Origin: Prodigiosinella aquatilis
GTDB lineage: Bacteria; Pseudomonadota; Gammaproteobacteria; Enterobacterales; Enterobacteriaceae
DNA length: 64,000 nt
Assembly: GCA_030388725.1 (NCBI GenBank)
Contig: CP128857.1
Span: 558,001-622,000 of the forward strand
Direction: 5' to 3'
Part shown: positions 1 to 8,400 of the stretch, piece by piece
How the letters are laid out: each line of letters opens with the position of its first letter
How positions within the stretch are numbered: the first letter of the stretch is position 1
The notes under the pieces: model-generated
Told to the model about the DNA's origin: nothing
Database searches by the model: none
The model's input: the letters and a program-made list of their open reading frames with translations, nothing else
Made by a program: the position numbers and the translations under genes

Positions 1-19
1 GGCCTCATAAAACGAGGCC
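1..19. terminator. hairpin at window edge
   Basis: GGCCTC and GAGGCC form a 6-bp stem around a 7-nt loop. No T-run follows on the plus strand; the minus-strand side lies outside the window. It may be the terminator of a gene to the left. Confidence 0.3.
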
Positions 20-94
20 ATGTTTGGAGCGATTTGCAGTAGACTCCATTAGAACTTTATATAACTCGCTATTTAAAATAGAAGATTTAAAAAG

Positions 95-1684
95 ATGTCA
101 AATCCTTCATTTTTGCAAGAGATTTCCCACCGCAGGACTTTTGCTATTATTTCTCACCCCGATGCCGGTAAAACGACGATTACTGAAAAAGTACTGTTGC
201 TCGGGCAGGCCATTCAGATCGCCGGCACGGTAAAAGGGCGTGGGTCCAGTCAACATGCCAAATCCGACTGGATGGAGATGGAAAAGCAGCGCGGTATTTC
301 TATTACTACCTCTGTAATGCAGTTTCCTTATCACGAGTGTCTGGTCAATTTGCTGGATACACCAGGGCATGAGGATTTCTCGGAGGATACCTATCGTACT
401 CTGACCGCAGTGGATTGCTGTCTGATGGTGATCGATGCGGCAAAAGGGGTTGAAGATCGTACTCGCAAGTTGATGGAAGTTACGCGTCTGCGCGATACGC
501 CGATCCTGACTTTTATGAACAAGCTGGACCGGGATATCCGTGATCCGATGGAAGTGCTGGACGAAGTTGAAAGGGAATTGAAAATTGCGTGCGCGCCGAT
601 TACCTGGCCGATTGGTTGCGGTAAGTTGTTCAAAGGTGTTTATCATCTCTATAAAGATGAAACCTATCTGTATCAGAGTGGTATGGGGCACACCATTCAA
701 GAAGTACGCATTGTCAAAGGGTTGAATAACCCGGATCTGGACAAGGCGGTCGGGGAAGACCTGGCGGCTCAATTGCGTGAAGAGCTGGATCTGGTAAAAG
801 GCGCTTCCAATGAATTTGATGAAGAAGACTTTTTGTCCGGGGAATTAACGCCAGTATTCTTTGGTACTGCGTTGGGCAATTTCGGCGTGGATCATATGCT
901 GGATGGTCTTGTGTCCTGGGCGCCATCACCGATGCCGCGTAAAACAGACGTTCGTGTGGTGAACGCTGGTGAAGAAAAATTCACCGGTTTTGTGTTCAAA
1001 ATTCAGGCTAACATGGACCCGAAACACCGTGACCGCGTGGCGTTCATGCGGATAGTGTCCGGTAAGTATGAAAAAGGCATGAAGCTACGTCAGGTGCGTA
1101 CGGGCAAAGACGTTATTATCTCTGATGCCTTGACGTTCATGGCAGGTGACCGTTCCCATGTGGAAGAAGCTTATCCTGGCGACATCATCGGGTTACATAA
1201 TCACGGCACGATCCAGATTGGAGATACTTTTACCCAGGGTGAGGATATGAAGTTCACCGGTATTCCTAACTTTGCGCCGGAACTGTTCCGTCGTATTCGG
1301 CTGCGTGATCCGTTAAAGCAGAAGCAGTTACTGAAAGGGTTGGTACAGCTGTCCGAAGAGGGGGCTGTGCAGGTGTTCCGGCCGTTAATCAATAACGATC
1401 TGATTGTCGGGGCGGTTGGGGTGCTACAGTTTGATGTCGTGGTGGCGCGCCTGAAGACTGAATACAACGTAGAGGCCGTGTATGAATCGGTCAACGTTTC
1501 CACTGCGCGCTGGGTGGAGTGTAATAATGTTAAGAAGTTTGAAGAATTTAAACGCAAGAATGAACAGCATCTGGCGTTGGATGGCGGTGATAATTTAACG
1601 TACATCGCACCCACCATGGTAAACCTTAACCTGACTCAGGAACGTTATCCTGAGGTCCAGTTTCATAAGACCCGCGAACACTAA
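95..1684 (+). CDS. prfC: peptide chain release factor 3 (RF3)
   Basis: RF3 is a cytoplasmic translational GTPase that recycles RF1 and RF2 from the ribosome after peptide release. The 529-residue product has the family's normal length. The P-loop SHPDAGKTT lies near residues 20-28, the G3 motif DTPGHED near residue 90 and the G4 motif NKLD near residue 143, followed by the beta-barrel and C-terminal domains typical of RF3. The ATG at 95 gives the known N-terminus MSNPSFLQEI. It is monocistronic here: a strong terminator follows at once. A core gene with nothing unusual. Confidence 0.98.
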   Translation: MSNPSFLQEISHRRTFAIISHPDAGKTTITEKVLLLGQAIQIAGTVKGRGSSQHAKSDWMEMEKQRGISITTSVMQFPYHECLVNLLDTPGHEDFSEDTYRTLTAVDCCLMVIDAAKGVEDRTRKLMEVTRLRDTPILTFMNKLDRDIRDPMEVLDEVERELKIACAPITWPIGCGKLFKGVYHLYKDETYLYQSGMGHTIQEVRIVKGLNNPDLDKAVGEDLAAQLREELDLVKGASNEFDEEDFLSGELTPVFFGTALGNFGVDHMLDGLVSWAPSPMPRKTDVRVVNAGEEKFTGFVFKIQANMDPKHRDRVAFMRIVSGKYEKGMKLRQVRTGKDVIISDALTFMAGDRSHVEEAYPGDIIGLHNHGTIQIGDTFTQGEDMKFTGIPNFAPELFRRIRLRDPLKQKQLLKGLVQLSEEGAVQVFRPLINNDLIVGAVGVLQFDVVVARLKTEYNVEAVYESVNVSTARWVECNNVKKFEEFKRKNEQHLALDGGDNLTYIAPTMVNLNLTQERYPEVQFHKTREH

Positions 1685-1695
1685 GCTTGTTGATG

Positions 1696-1747
1696 ACAGG
1701 CTGATGACTTTTCCCGTTATCAGCCTGTGTATTATTATTTTTTTTTA
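1696..1747 (+). terminator. rho-independent terminator of prfC
   Basis: ACAGGCTGAT and ATCAGCCTGT pair with a 13-nt loop, followed by ATTATTATTTTTTTTT. It starts 12 bases after the prfC stop codon. Confidence 0.85.
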
Positions 1748-1965
1748 TAATCATTACATTAACTGCATTTCCCTTCCTGCCTTTCCCACTGAGTTAATTC
1801 ACAGACAAATCTTAAATCGTTCTCTAAATGTTTTTTTCTCATAAACGGCCTGGGTTTTTGTTTTTTGTCGTCTATAGTTAATTGCGTGTAGGGCGGTCTG
1901 GTTTTTTTGACTGCCAATGTGACTTTGAGTGGATTCTTATATTAATTTTTTTATTTTTTGTAATT

Positions 1966-1972
1966 CTATAAT
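1966..1972 (+). promoter_or_regulatory. possible -10 element of osmY
   Basis: CTATAAT lies about 100 bases before osmY in an A+T-rich stretch without a good -35. That fits a sigma-S type -10 (CTATACT-like), as expected for osmY by homology. The rest of the 1748-2069 gap shows no gene. Confidence 0.35.
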
Positions 1973-2075
1973 CTGTTTGTTGTGATGGGACAAGGCTAAT
2001 GACGACGGCCTATCCTGGCGGGAAGGTGTTAGTGAAACCTGTTGATGAAACAGGATAACTGTAAGGACGATGTTG

Positions 2076-2696
2076 ATGAAAAAGACTAACAAGATTGCAC
2101 TATCGCGGATCGCGGTTGTTTTGGTGACGGTTCTGGCCGGTAGTAGCTATGTGCTAGCGGAGGAAACTATCGGGCAAGAAGCGAAAAATATCGCAGAAAC
2201 CACAGGGAATAAAATCGATAGCTCGGTCCAGACGGCATCTGGTTATGTTGATGACAGCGCGATCACCGCGAAAGTGAAAGCGGCATTATTGGCGTCTAAA
2301 ACCCTCGACAGTGATGATATTTCTGTTAAAACAACCCAGGGAGTGGTAACACTCAGCGGTTTTGTGACCAGTCAGAAATTGGCCATCAGCGCCGTAGAAA
2401 TTGCCACTAAAACGGAAGGTGTTAAGTCGGTCAGCGACAAGCTTCAAGTAAAGGATGCCAGCTCCCAATCATTGATGTCCTATGCCGGGGATGCAGTGAC
2501 GACCAGTACGATCAAGGCCAAATTGCTGGCGGATGACATTGTGCCTTCACGCCATGTCAGAGTGGAAACTGTTGATGGTGTCGTACAGTTAACAGGGCAG
2601 GTGGGTAACAAAGCGCAGTCTGATCGTGCTGAAAAAATAGCAAAATCGGTTGATGGCGTTAAGAGTGTTAAAAACGATCTCACAGTAAAATCCTAA
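2076..2696 (+). CDS. osmY: periplasmic BON-domain stress protein OsmY
   Basis: OsmY is an osmotically and stationary-phase induced periplasmic chaperone-like protein. The product (206 residues) has a signal peptide (MKKTNKIALSRIAVVLVTVL, then cleavage near VLA-EE) and two tandem BON domains, roughly residues 60-125 and 140-205. Each ends in a GVxSVxxxLxVK repeat. Two in-frame ATGs exist, 2070 and 2076. AAGGA at 2063-2067 is 2 bases from the first and 8 from the second, so 2076 is preferred. The next gene is the YjjV-like hydrolase; the ytjA and yjjU genes found between them in E. coli are absent. Confidence 0.93.
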   Translation: MKKTNKIALSRIAVVLVTVLAGSSYVLAEETIGQEAKNIAETTGNKIDSSVQTASGYVDDSAITAKVKAALLASKTLDSDDISVKTTQGVVTLSGFVTSQKLAISAVEIATKTEGVKSVSDKLQVKDASSQSLMSYAGDAVTTSTIKAKLLADDIVPSRHVRVETVDGVVQLTGQVGNKAQSDRAEKIAKSVDGVKSVKNDLTVKS

Positions 2697-2957
2697 GGCC
2701 GGGTCGGATGCGGGCTGCCTATCGTGGATAGCGAGTCCGTGATATTGCGGCCAATGATGGCATGTCTTCCGTGCCGTCATGTTCACCCAGTATGCTTCTG
2801 GCGCGTGGCCCGTTATTGTCCTGAAGCGTCGATTCGGCTGTGCAGTCGGGTTAGCGGACGATCACGAATTGCTTTCCGATGTGTTATAAGCGCATGACGA
2901 TGACGTACTAAAAAAGGTATCCTCGATTTATCCTGCACTGTCCTGAAGGTTTAAACA

Positions 2958-3812
2958 TTGCAAACCCGCGTTTCAGCTATTCCTGCATCTTCAGATATTG
3001 CCATTAACATTGCGCAGTCCGCGTCTGTTGTGTTTATTGATACCCACTGTCATTTTGATTTTCCACCTTTTGCGGCGGACGAAGTGGCAAGTTTGCATCG
3101 TGCGGCGCAAGCTGGTGTCGAAGGAATTATTATTCCTGCCGTTGAGTCCCATTATTTTGATCGTATCCTGCATTTGGCCCACAGCTGGCCGGTGTTGTAT
3201 GCGGCACTTGGGTTACATCCGCTTTATATTGAGCGTCATCACGAGGCAGATTTGGCGCTGCTGGAATCTCGGCTTCATGATCGTGACCACCGATTGGTTG
3301 CGGTTGGTGAAATAGGCTTGGATCTTTACCGGGACGATCCGCAGTTTGAACGGCAATGCGTCTTCCTTAACGCTCAGTTGGAACTGGCCAAGCAATACGA
3401 TTTGCCCGTTATTCTGCATTCACGCCGGAGTCACGATCCGTTGGCCGCATTATTGAAACAGGCTCAACTGCCACGTACCGGGGTGGTGCACGGATTTTCG
3501 GGCAGTTTTGAACAGGCACAGGCGTTTATTCGATTGGGATATTATATTGGCGTCGGCGGTGTCATTACCTATCCGCGAGCCAATAAAACACGGCAGGCTA
3601 TCGCCCGTTTGCCGCTGGATCGTTTGCTACTGGAAACTGATGCGCCAGATATGCCCGTGTGTGGTTATCAAGGGGAACCTAACCGACCTGAACGTATCCG
3701 TTCCGTATTTCAGTCGTTATGTGATCTGCGTACTGAATCGCCAGAGGTGCTTGCGGCGGTATTATATGAGAATACTCACCGTCTTTTCCCGTTGACGGTG
3801 TCCTGCCAATGA
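2958..3812 (+). CDS. yjjV: TatD-family metal-dependent hydrolase YjjV
   Basis: A TIM-barrel metallohydrolase of the TatD/YjjV type, predicted to act on phosphoester or nucleic-acid substrates in the cytoplasm. Metal ligands are visible in DTHCHFD near the N-terminus, GEIGLD mid-protein, ILHSRR, VVHGFSG and LLLETDAPD. The open frame has no ATG before the conserved core. TTG at 2958 with GAAGGT at 2945-2950 is the best-supported start and gives 284 residues. GTG at 3030 would start just before FIDTHCHF, closer to the E. coli protein length (about 259). Start uncertain, identity firm. Confidence 0.88.
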   Translation: MQTRVSAIPASSDIAINIAQSASVVFIDTHCHFDFPPFAADEVASLHRAAQAGVEGIIIPAVESHYFDRILHLAHSWPVLYAALGLHPLYIERHHEADLALLESRLHDRDHRLVAVGEIGLDLYRDDPQFERQCVFLNAQLELAKQYDLPVILHSRRSHDPLAALLKQAQLPRTGVVHGFSGSFEQAQAFIRLGYYIGVGGVITYPRANKTRQAIARLPLDRLLLETDAPDMPVCGYQGEPNRPERIRSVFQSLCDLRTESPEVLAAVLYENTHRLFPLTVSCQ

Positions 3813-4081
3813 GTGCTATCTGTCGCTTTTCTGGTTTTTCCTCGGTTTCCCGGTATTATTTTCATAACTATAACTTATTTTTCTTTTGTGGCTAATGGCC
3901 GTAGAGCGGGAGTTTCGTATGGAAATCTTTGCTAAAATGAAATTTTGTGCCAAAAAAAGGTGATGACTCTCATTATCTGATGTTTTTCTTTGCCTGATGT
4001 TGTATGAGTTTGTGGCATCCCACTCGCCTATGTTGCGTCGTGGGTGTTTGTTATCAACTGCTACCATTGGCAGGCTGTATT

Positions 4082-4106
4082 CCCGCTTTGTTGGGCGGGT
4101 ATTTTT
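4082..4106 (+). terminator. terminator-like hairpin in transporter leader
   Basis: CCCGC and GCGGG form a 5-bp G+C stem, followed by TATTTTT. It ends 30 bases before the transporter ATG. Upstream in the same leader CCCAC (from 4020) can pair with GTGGG (near 4041). It could be an attenuator or the terminator of yjjV; no known riboswitch consensus was recognised. Confidence 0.4.
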
Positions 4107-4135
4107 ATGTTCACTCTCGCTACAGGGAATTTCGC

Positions 4136-5413
4136 ATGGAACTCTTAATGAGTCTGTTGGGTATGGCTGTGCTGATATTGATTGCGGTCATGCTTTCCGG
4201 CAACCGTAAGGCCATTAACCGTCGTACTGTCAGTGGTGCGTTTCTGATTCAGGTCGGGATTGGTGCCTTGGTATTATATATTCCGTTGGGACGCGAAGTC
4301 CTGAACGGCATGTCGGAAGGCGTCGCCAATGTGATCTCCTACGGCAACCAGGGAATCTCATTCATGTTTGGTGGTCTGGTATCGAGCAAAATGTTTGAGG
4401 TCTTTGGTGGCGGCGGTTTCGTATTTGCCCTCCGGGTTCTGCCCATTATCGTCTTCTTCTCTTCACTGATAGCGGTGCTCTATTATCTGGGCATTATGCA
4501 ATGGGTGATTCGTGTTCTAGGCGGTGGTTTACAGAAAGTACTCGGAACATCGCGTACGGAGTCGCTTTCTGCTACCGCAAATATCTTTGTTGGTCAAACC
4601 GAAGCACCATTGGTGGTTCGTCCTTATATTGCCAATATGACTGAGTCTGAGCTGTTTGCCGTGATGTGTGGTGGGTTGGCGTCTGTCGCTGGGTCAGTAT
4701 TGGCTGGTTATGCTCAGATGGGCGTGCCGCTGGAATACTTGATTGCCGCATCGTTTATGGCGGCACCGGGTGGATTGCTGTTTGCCAAGTTAATCATGCC
4801 GGAGACTGAAAAAACGCATGACCGGGATGTGATCGGCAGTTTTGTCGGGGATGAAGAAAAACCGAGCAACGTCATTGACGCTGCTGCCAGCGGTGCGGCT
4901 TCCGGTATGCAGTTAGCACTGAATGTTGGTGCTATGTTGCTGGCGTTTATTGCGTTGATCGCGCTGCTTAACGGTATTCTTGGCGGTGTCGGCGGCTGGT
5001 TCAATTTTCCGCAGTTATCGCTGGAGATGATCCTCGGCTGGATTTTTTCGCCTATAGCTTTCCTGATTGGGGTGCCGTGGAATGAGTCGATGGTGGCGGG
5101 TTCATTCATTGGACAAAAACTGATACTCAATGAATTCGTGGCTTACATGAATTTTAGTGCTTACTTGAAACCGGATAATGTGGTGACTGCCTCCGGGTTG
5201 CAGGTTTTGTCAGCGCATACCAAGGCGATTATCTCTTTTGCGTTGTGCGGATTTGCCAACCTGTCCTCGATTGCTATTTTGATTGGCGGGTTGGGCAGTA
5301 TGGCGCCTCAACGCCGTCATGATATTGCCAGACTAGGGCTGAAAGCGGTAGCGGCAGGTACGTTGTCCAATTTAATGAGCGCCAGTATTGCGGGTTTTTT
5401 TCTGGCTTTGTAA
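4136..5413 (+). CDS. NupC-family nucleoside transporter (NupX/PsuT-like)
   Basis: A concentrative nucleoside transporter of the inner membrane, importing nucleosides or pseudouridine with protons or sodium. The 425-residue product is a run of hydrophobic helices with the family's conserved stretches: VGQTEAPLVVRP near the centre, MCGGLASVAGS, and FALCGFANLSSIAILIGG near the C-terminus. The open frame extends to 4004, but ATG 4136 (MELLMSLLGM) is preceded by CAGGGA and matches the N-terminus of E. coli YeiM/YeiJ. The substrate cannot be assigned from the sequence. A terminator-like hairpin lies in the leader. Confidence 0.9.
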   Translation: MELLMSLLGMAVLILIAVMLSGNRKAINRRTVSGAFLIQVGIGALVLYIPLGREVLNGMSEGVANVISYGNQGISFMFGGLVSSKMFEVFGGGGFVFALRVLPIIVFFSSLIAVLYYLGIMQWVIRVLGGGLQKVLGTSRTESLSATANIFVGQTEAPLVVRPYIANMTESELFAVMCGGLASVAGSVLAGYAQMGVPLEYLIAASFMAAPGGLLFAKLIMPETEKTHDRDVIGSFVGDEEKPSNVIDAAASGAASGMQLALNVGAMLLAFIALIALLNGILGGVGGWFNFPQLSLEMILGWIFSPIAFLIGVPWNESMVAGSFIGQKLILNEFVAYMNFSAYLKPDNVVTASGLQVLSAHTKAIISFALCGFANLSSIAILIGGLGSMAPQRRHDIARLGLKAVAAGTLSNLMSASIAGFFLAL

Positions 5414-5418
5414 GTCGA

Positions 5419-5440
5419 ACCTCGGGTGAGGTGTAGTTTT
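5419..5440 (+). terminator. weak terminator after the transporter gene
   Basis: ACCTC-GGGT-GAGGT forms a short hairpin, followed by GTAGTTTTAT, 6 bases after the transporter stop. Confidence 0.45.
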
Positions 5441-5512
5441 ATCATCCTGCATTTCCCTGTGGTGTAGCAACATAACCGGATGGTTCGACATACCGGTTGA
5501 GAGTTTAGTGAC

Positions 5513-6232
5513 ATGCTTTCTGATTTTATTAAAGAAATAGAGTGGATGACATTCCACCTGGCTGATAACAACACCATTTATCCAGGGTTTAGTGCTCGCT
5601 GTTATTTTTACCTGCCGGCGTATCGGGACGATATGTTCTTCCTCGCTGGCATTCCTCTCACGGCGGAAATGGAGCGTTCGGTACCCAAGCGACGGGCAGA
5701 GTTTCTGGCGGGGCGCTATTTGGCGAAACAGGTACTGGAACGTCTCGGTATTAGTGGCTTTGTCCTGCAAAACGGGCGTGATCGTTCTCCGCAATGGCCA
5801 GCAACGGTGTCAGGTTCACTGAGTCACAATGTGGACAGCGCATTTTGTGCCGCCCATTTCCACAGTGAGACCTTCTCTTGTATCGGGCTGGACGTTGAAA
5901 CTGTGATGACTACTGAACGGGCGGATAGCCTGTGGCCAGGTATCGTGGATGAGGTTGAATACAACTGGCTGCGTTCACAGGATCAGATCACCGTTACTGA
6001 GATGTTGACGCTGAATTTCTCGGCAAAGGAGAGCTTGTATAAGGCGCTGTATCCACATGTGAAGCGCTATTTTGATTTTCTGGATGTCCGAATGGTCGAA
6101 CTAGATATCATTAAACAGATTTTTACGCTGGAATTGCGCACTGCACTGGCTCCTGATTACCCGGCAGGGCGCTGTTTTCGTGGTATTTACCGGATGCGTG
6201 AGCGGGATGTGACCACGTTTATTTGCTGTTGA
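5513..6232 (+). CDS. 4'-phosphopantetheinyl transferase, EntD/Sfp family
   Basis: It transfers the phosphopantetheine arm from CoA to carrier-protein serines, activating synthases for secondary metabolites. The 239-residue product shows the family motifs in order: KRRAEFLAGR (59-68), GSLSHN (101-106), GLDVE (125-129, with the Mg-binding Asp and Glu) and FSAKESLYK (169-177). ATG 5513 has a weak ribosome site; ATG 5546 (MTFHLAD) is an alternative. No carrier protein, NRPS or PKS is present in the window, so its partner is elsewhere. It is followed by a reductase on the same strand and faces an oxoamine synthase/efflux pair. Confidence 0.88.
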   Translation: MLSDFIKEIEWMTFHLADNNTIYPGFSARCYFYLPAYRDDMFFLAGIPLTAEMERSVPKRRAEFLAGRYLAKQVLERLGISGFVLQNGRDRSPQWPATVSGSLSHNVDSAFCAAHFHSETFSCIGLDVETVMTTERADSLWPGIVDEVEYNWLRSQDQITVTEMLTLNFSAKESLYKALYPHVKRYFDFLDVRMVELDIIKQIFTLELRTALAPDYPAGRCFRGIYRMRERDVTTFICC

Positions 6233-6350
6233 ATTCCAACCTGCGTGGTGGATAACGCCATCACGCTGTTTTTGTGACAGATATATGCAGCGAGAGGCGA
6301 TCATGGCGTAATATTCTGCTTAAAAGCGGCAGGTGAGTACGGAGCGACCA

Positions 6351-7094
6351 ATGAGGATGACGGGTAATACGATACTGATTACTGGCGGTGGTTCTGGTAT
6401 CGGCCGGGAGTTGGCAGAAGCGTTCCATGTGGCAGGAAATCAGGTGATTATTGCGGGTCGCCACGAAACGCCGCTGCAACAAGCGGCAGCAGCTAATCCG
6501 GGTATGAGTTATCAAGTGTTGGATCAGCGCAACGCCAGTGACGTGAGCGCTTTCGTCGCCTCTCTCACTGCCAGATATCCTCAGTTGAATGTAGTGATCA
6601 ATAACGCCGGAATTCAGCGCCGGGAAGACCTTATTCGTCCACAGTTGTCAGCGGTGGAGGAAACGGTAGCCACCAATTTGCTGGGACCGATTTATCTGAC
6701 CACCGCCTTATTGCCTCAATTGATGCGGCAATCTCAGGCGGCAATTCTGAACGTGACCTCTGAGCTGGCTTTCCTGCCGCAGGCTATCACACCGACGTAT
6801 TGTGCCACCAAAGCGGCGTTGCACTCTTACACTCAATCACTGCGTTGCCAATTACGTAATAGCCCGGTGCAGGTGATTGAAATCATTCCTCCCTGGGTAC
6901 AAACCGGCTTACAGGGCGAGTGGGGGTTCGATCCTCAGGCGATGCCATTACAGGCATTTATCAGTGAAACCATGATGTTATTATCTTCACAGCCAACTGC
7001 CGGTGAAATTGTGGTGCAGCGGGCGCAACCCTTCCGATTTGCCCAGCGAAACGGTAATTATGAAGTATTATTCCGGGCGTTCAACGAAACCTGA
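6351..7094 (+). CDS. short-chain dehydrogenase, DltE-like
   Basis: An NAD(P)-dependent SDR oxidoreductase, 247 residues, cytoplasmic. The cofactor motif TGGGSGIG is near residue 11, the NNAG motif near residue 90, and the catalytic Ser and YCATK lie near residues 137-155. Frame extension to GTG 6333 is possible, but GGAG at 6341-6344 sits 6 bases before ATG 6351, and MRMTGN fits the DltE subgroup. Substrate unknown. It ends 68 bases from the convergent oxoamine synthase gene and shares its bidirectional terminator. Confidence 0.85.
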   Translation: MRMTGNTILITGGGSGIGRELAEAFHVAGNQVIIAGRHETPLQQAAAANPGMSYQVLDQRNASDVSAFVASLTARYPQLNVVINNAGIQRREDLIRPQLSAVEETVATNLLGPIYLTTALLPQLMRQSQAAILNVTSELAFLPQAITPTYCATKAALHSYTQSLRCQLRNSPVQVIEIIPPWVQTGLQGEWGFDPQAMPLQAFISETMMLLSSQPTAGEIVVQRAQPFRFAQRNGNYEVLFRAFNET

Positions 7095-7116
7095 CTGACG
7101 TTTAGTGCGGAACCGA

Positions 7117-7152
7117 CCACAGGGCTGATTACACGCCGCATCAGTCCTGTGG
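7117..7152. terminator. bidirectional terminator between convergent genes
   Basis: CCACAGGGCTGAT and ATCAGTCCTGTGG are 13-nt arms with one mismatch and a 10-nt loop. They lie between the stop codons of the SDR and oxoamine synthase genes. Confidence 0.65.
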
Positions 7153-7162
7153 GACGAACGAA

Positions 7163-8386
7163 TCAATGAACCGCTAACACGTCTTTAAACGCGGAGGCGA
7201 AAGCGTTGATTTGTTCCGGACTATGGTTGGCTGAGATAGCGCAACGCAACATCGCCTTGCCCTGTTCAACGGTTGGGAACATGGCAACTGTCGTTGCAAA
7301 TCCCTTGTCGTGAAGTGCCGCGCAAACTGAAATGGCGCGATCTTCGTTGCCGATAAACAGCCCACGTATTGGCATCAGCGCGTTGTGATTAATGACGTGA
7401 TGTGCGTTGAACGCCTCATCAAAGACGTTGATCATTTTTTGCAACAATTGTTGGCGCCTGGTGACTTCACCATTTAAATGCAGCTCGGCAGCGGCAACAC
7501 ATGCGGCAATACCTGGCAGTGACGGTGGGCCGCCAAAGGCATAGGTCGTACCAAATTGCTTGATAAATAGATGAGTGTCTTCTTTCTGGCAGGCGACAAA
7601 ACCGCCATGAGAGCCGAACGCTTTCGATAGAGAACCCACAAGAATAAGGCGTTCGGGGAAGTGATTATTGGTACATTCCATCACATATCCCGCCCCGTTT
7701 TTGCCGAAAACGCTGGTTCCGTGTGCATCATCCAGATAGACATAGCCATTATGTTTTTCAGCCAGATGCAGCAGAAGGTTTACCGGCGCCACTCCACCCA
7801 TAGAACCAACACTGTCGGAAATGGATACGGGCGTCAGGCCTTTTGACTCGGCTCCGGCAAACTCGCTTTCCAGCCTGTCAGTATCCTGAAAATCAAAGCG
7901 ACGGACTTCACCGAACTGCAATAATAATCCCCGATTGATTTGCATGGTGGCATGGGCCGTTTTATCTAAAAGAAATATCGGACCTTTATTATAAGTAAAG
8001 TGAGGTAATTCCCCTGAACCCAATAAAGGTAATACAGCCAAATGGCAGGGGGTTACTGCATTAAATGATAATACCGGCACCCCTGCTATAATAGACGAAA
8101 GCAATGATTCAAGGCGATTAAAAATATCGACTTTGATTCGGGTTCTGGCAACGGAAAGTTGAGCGCCAAATTTATCAACCGCTTTATGTATTGCTGCGAC
8201 AAGATCAGGATGTGTTTCCAATCCTAAATAAGAGCAGGAAACAAATTCAACCATACGTCGGCCATCGCTCAGCGTAATTACTTTACCGTGTCGTTCTGAA
8301 ACTTCCAATTCGTTTACATGTTCATTGAAAGCCCGGTTCTGATGGGTTCTAGATTGTTGTATTTTTTTTGCTTGCCAATTGTTCAT
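7163..8386 (-). CDS. alpha-oxoamine synthase-like PLP enzyme
   Basis: A fold-type I PLP enzyme of the group that condenses an amino acid with an acyl thioester, releasing CO2 and giving an alpha-aminoketone (BioF, KBL, SPT, CqsA). The 407-residue product has His145 in DKTAHAT, LDDAHGTSVFG (219-228) and the PLP lysine K255 in GSLSKAFG. The segment that is normally SGFxAN reads SFNAVTPCH (107-115), a departure from the family. AAGGA sits 7 bases before the ATG. It lies 14 bases downstream of the efflux gene, so the two form an operon. It is not a close match to BioF, Kbl or CqsA as I know them; the product is unknown. Confidence 0.82.
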   Translation of the reverse strand: MNNWQAKKIQQSRTHQNRAFNEHVNELEVSERHGKVITLSDGRRMVEFVSCSYLGLETHPDLVAAIHKAVDKFGAQLSVARTRIKVDIFNRLESLLSSIIAGVPVLSFNAVTPCHLAVLPLLGSGELPHFTYNKGPIFLLDKTAHATMQINRGLLLQFGEVRRFDFQDTDRLESEFAGAESKGLTPVSISDSVGSMGGVAPVNLLLHLAEKHNGYVYLDDAHGTSVFGKNGAGYVMECTNNHFPERLILVGSLSKAFGSHGGFVACQKEDTHLFIKQFGTTYAFGGPPSLPGIAACVAAAELHLNGEVTRRQQLLQKMINVFDEAFNAHHVINHNALMPIRGLFIGNEDRAISVCAALHDKGFATTVAMFPTVEQGKAMLRCAISANHSPEQINAFASAFKDVLAVH

Positions 8387-8400
8387 AATTATTCCTTTTG

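Noticed and set aside
107..772. 221-codon minus-strand frame inside prfC
   Set aside because: It is the shadow of a conserved GTPase gene and has no ribosome site or family resemblance.
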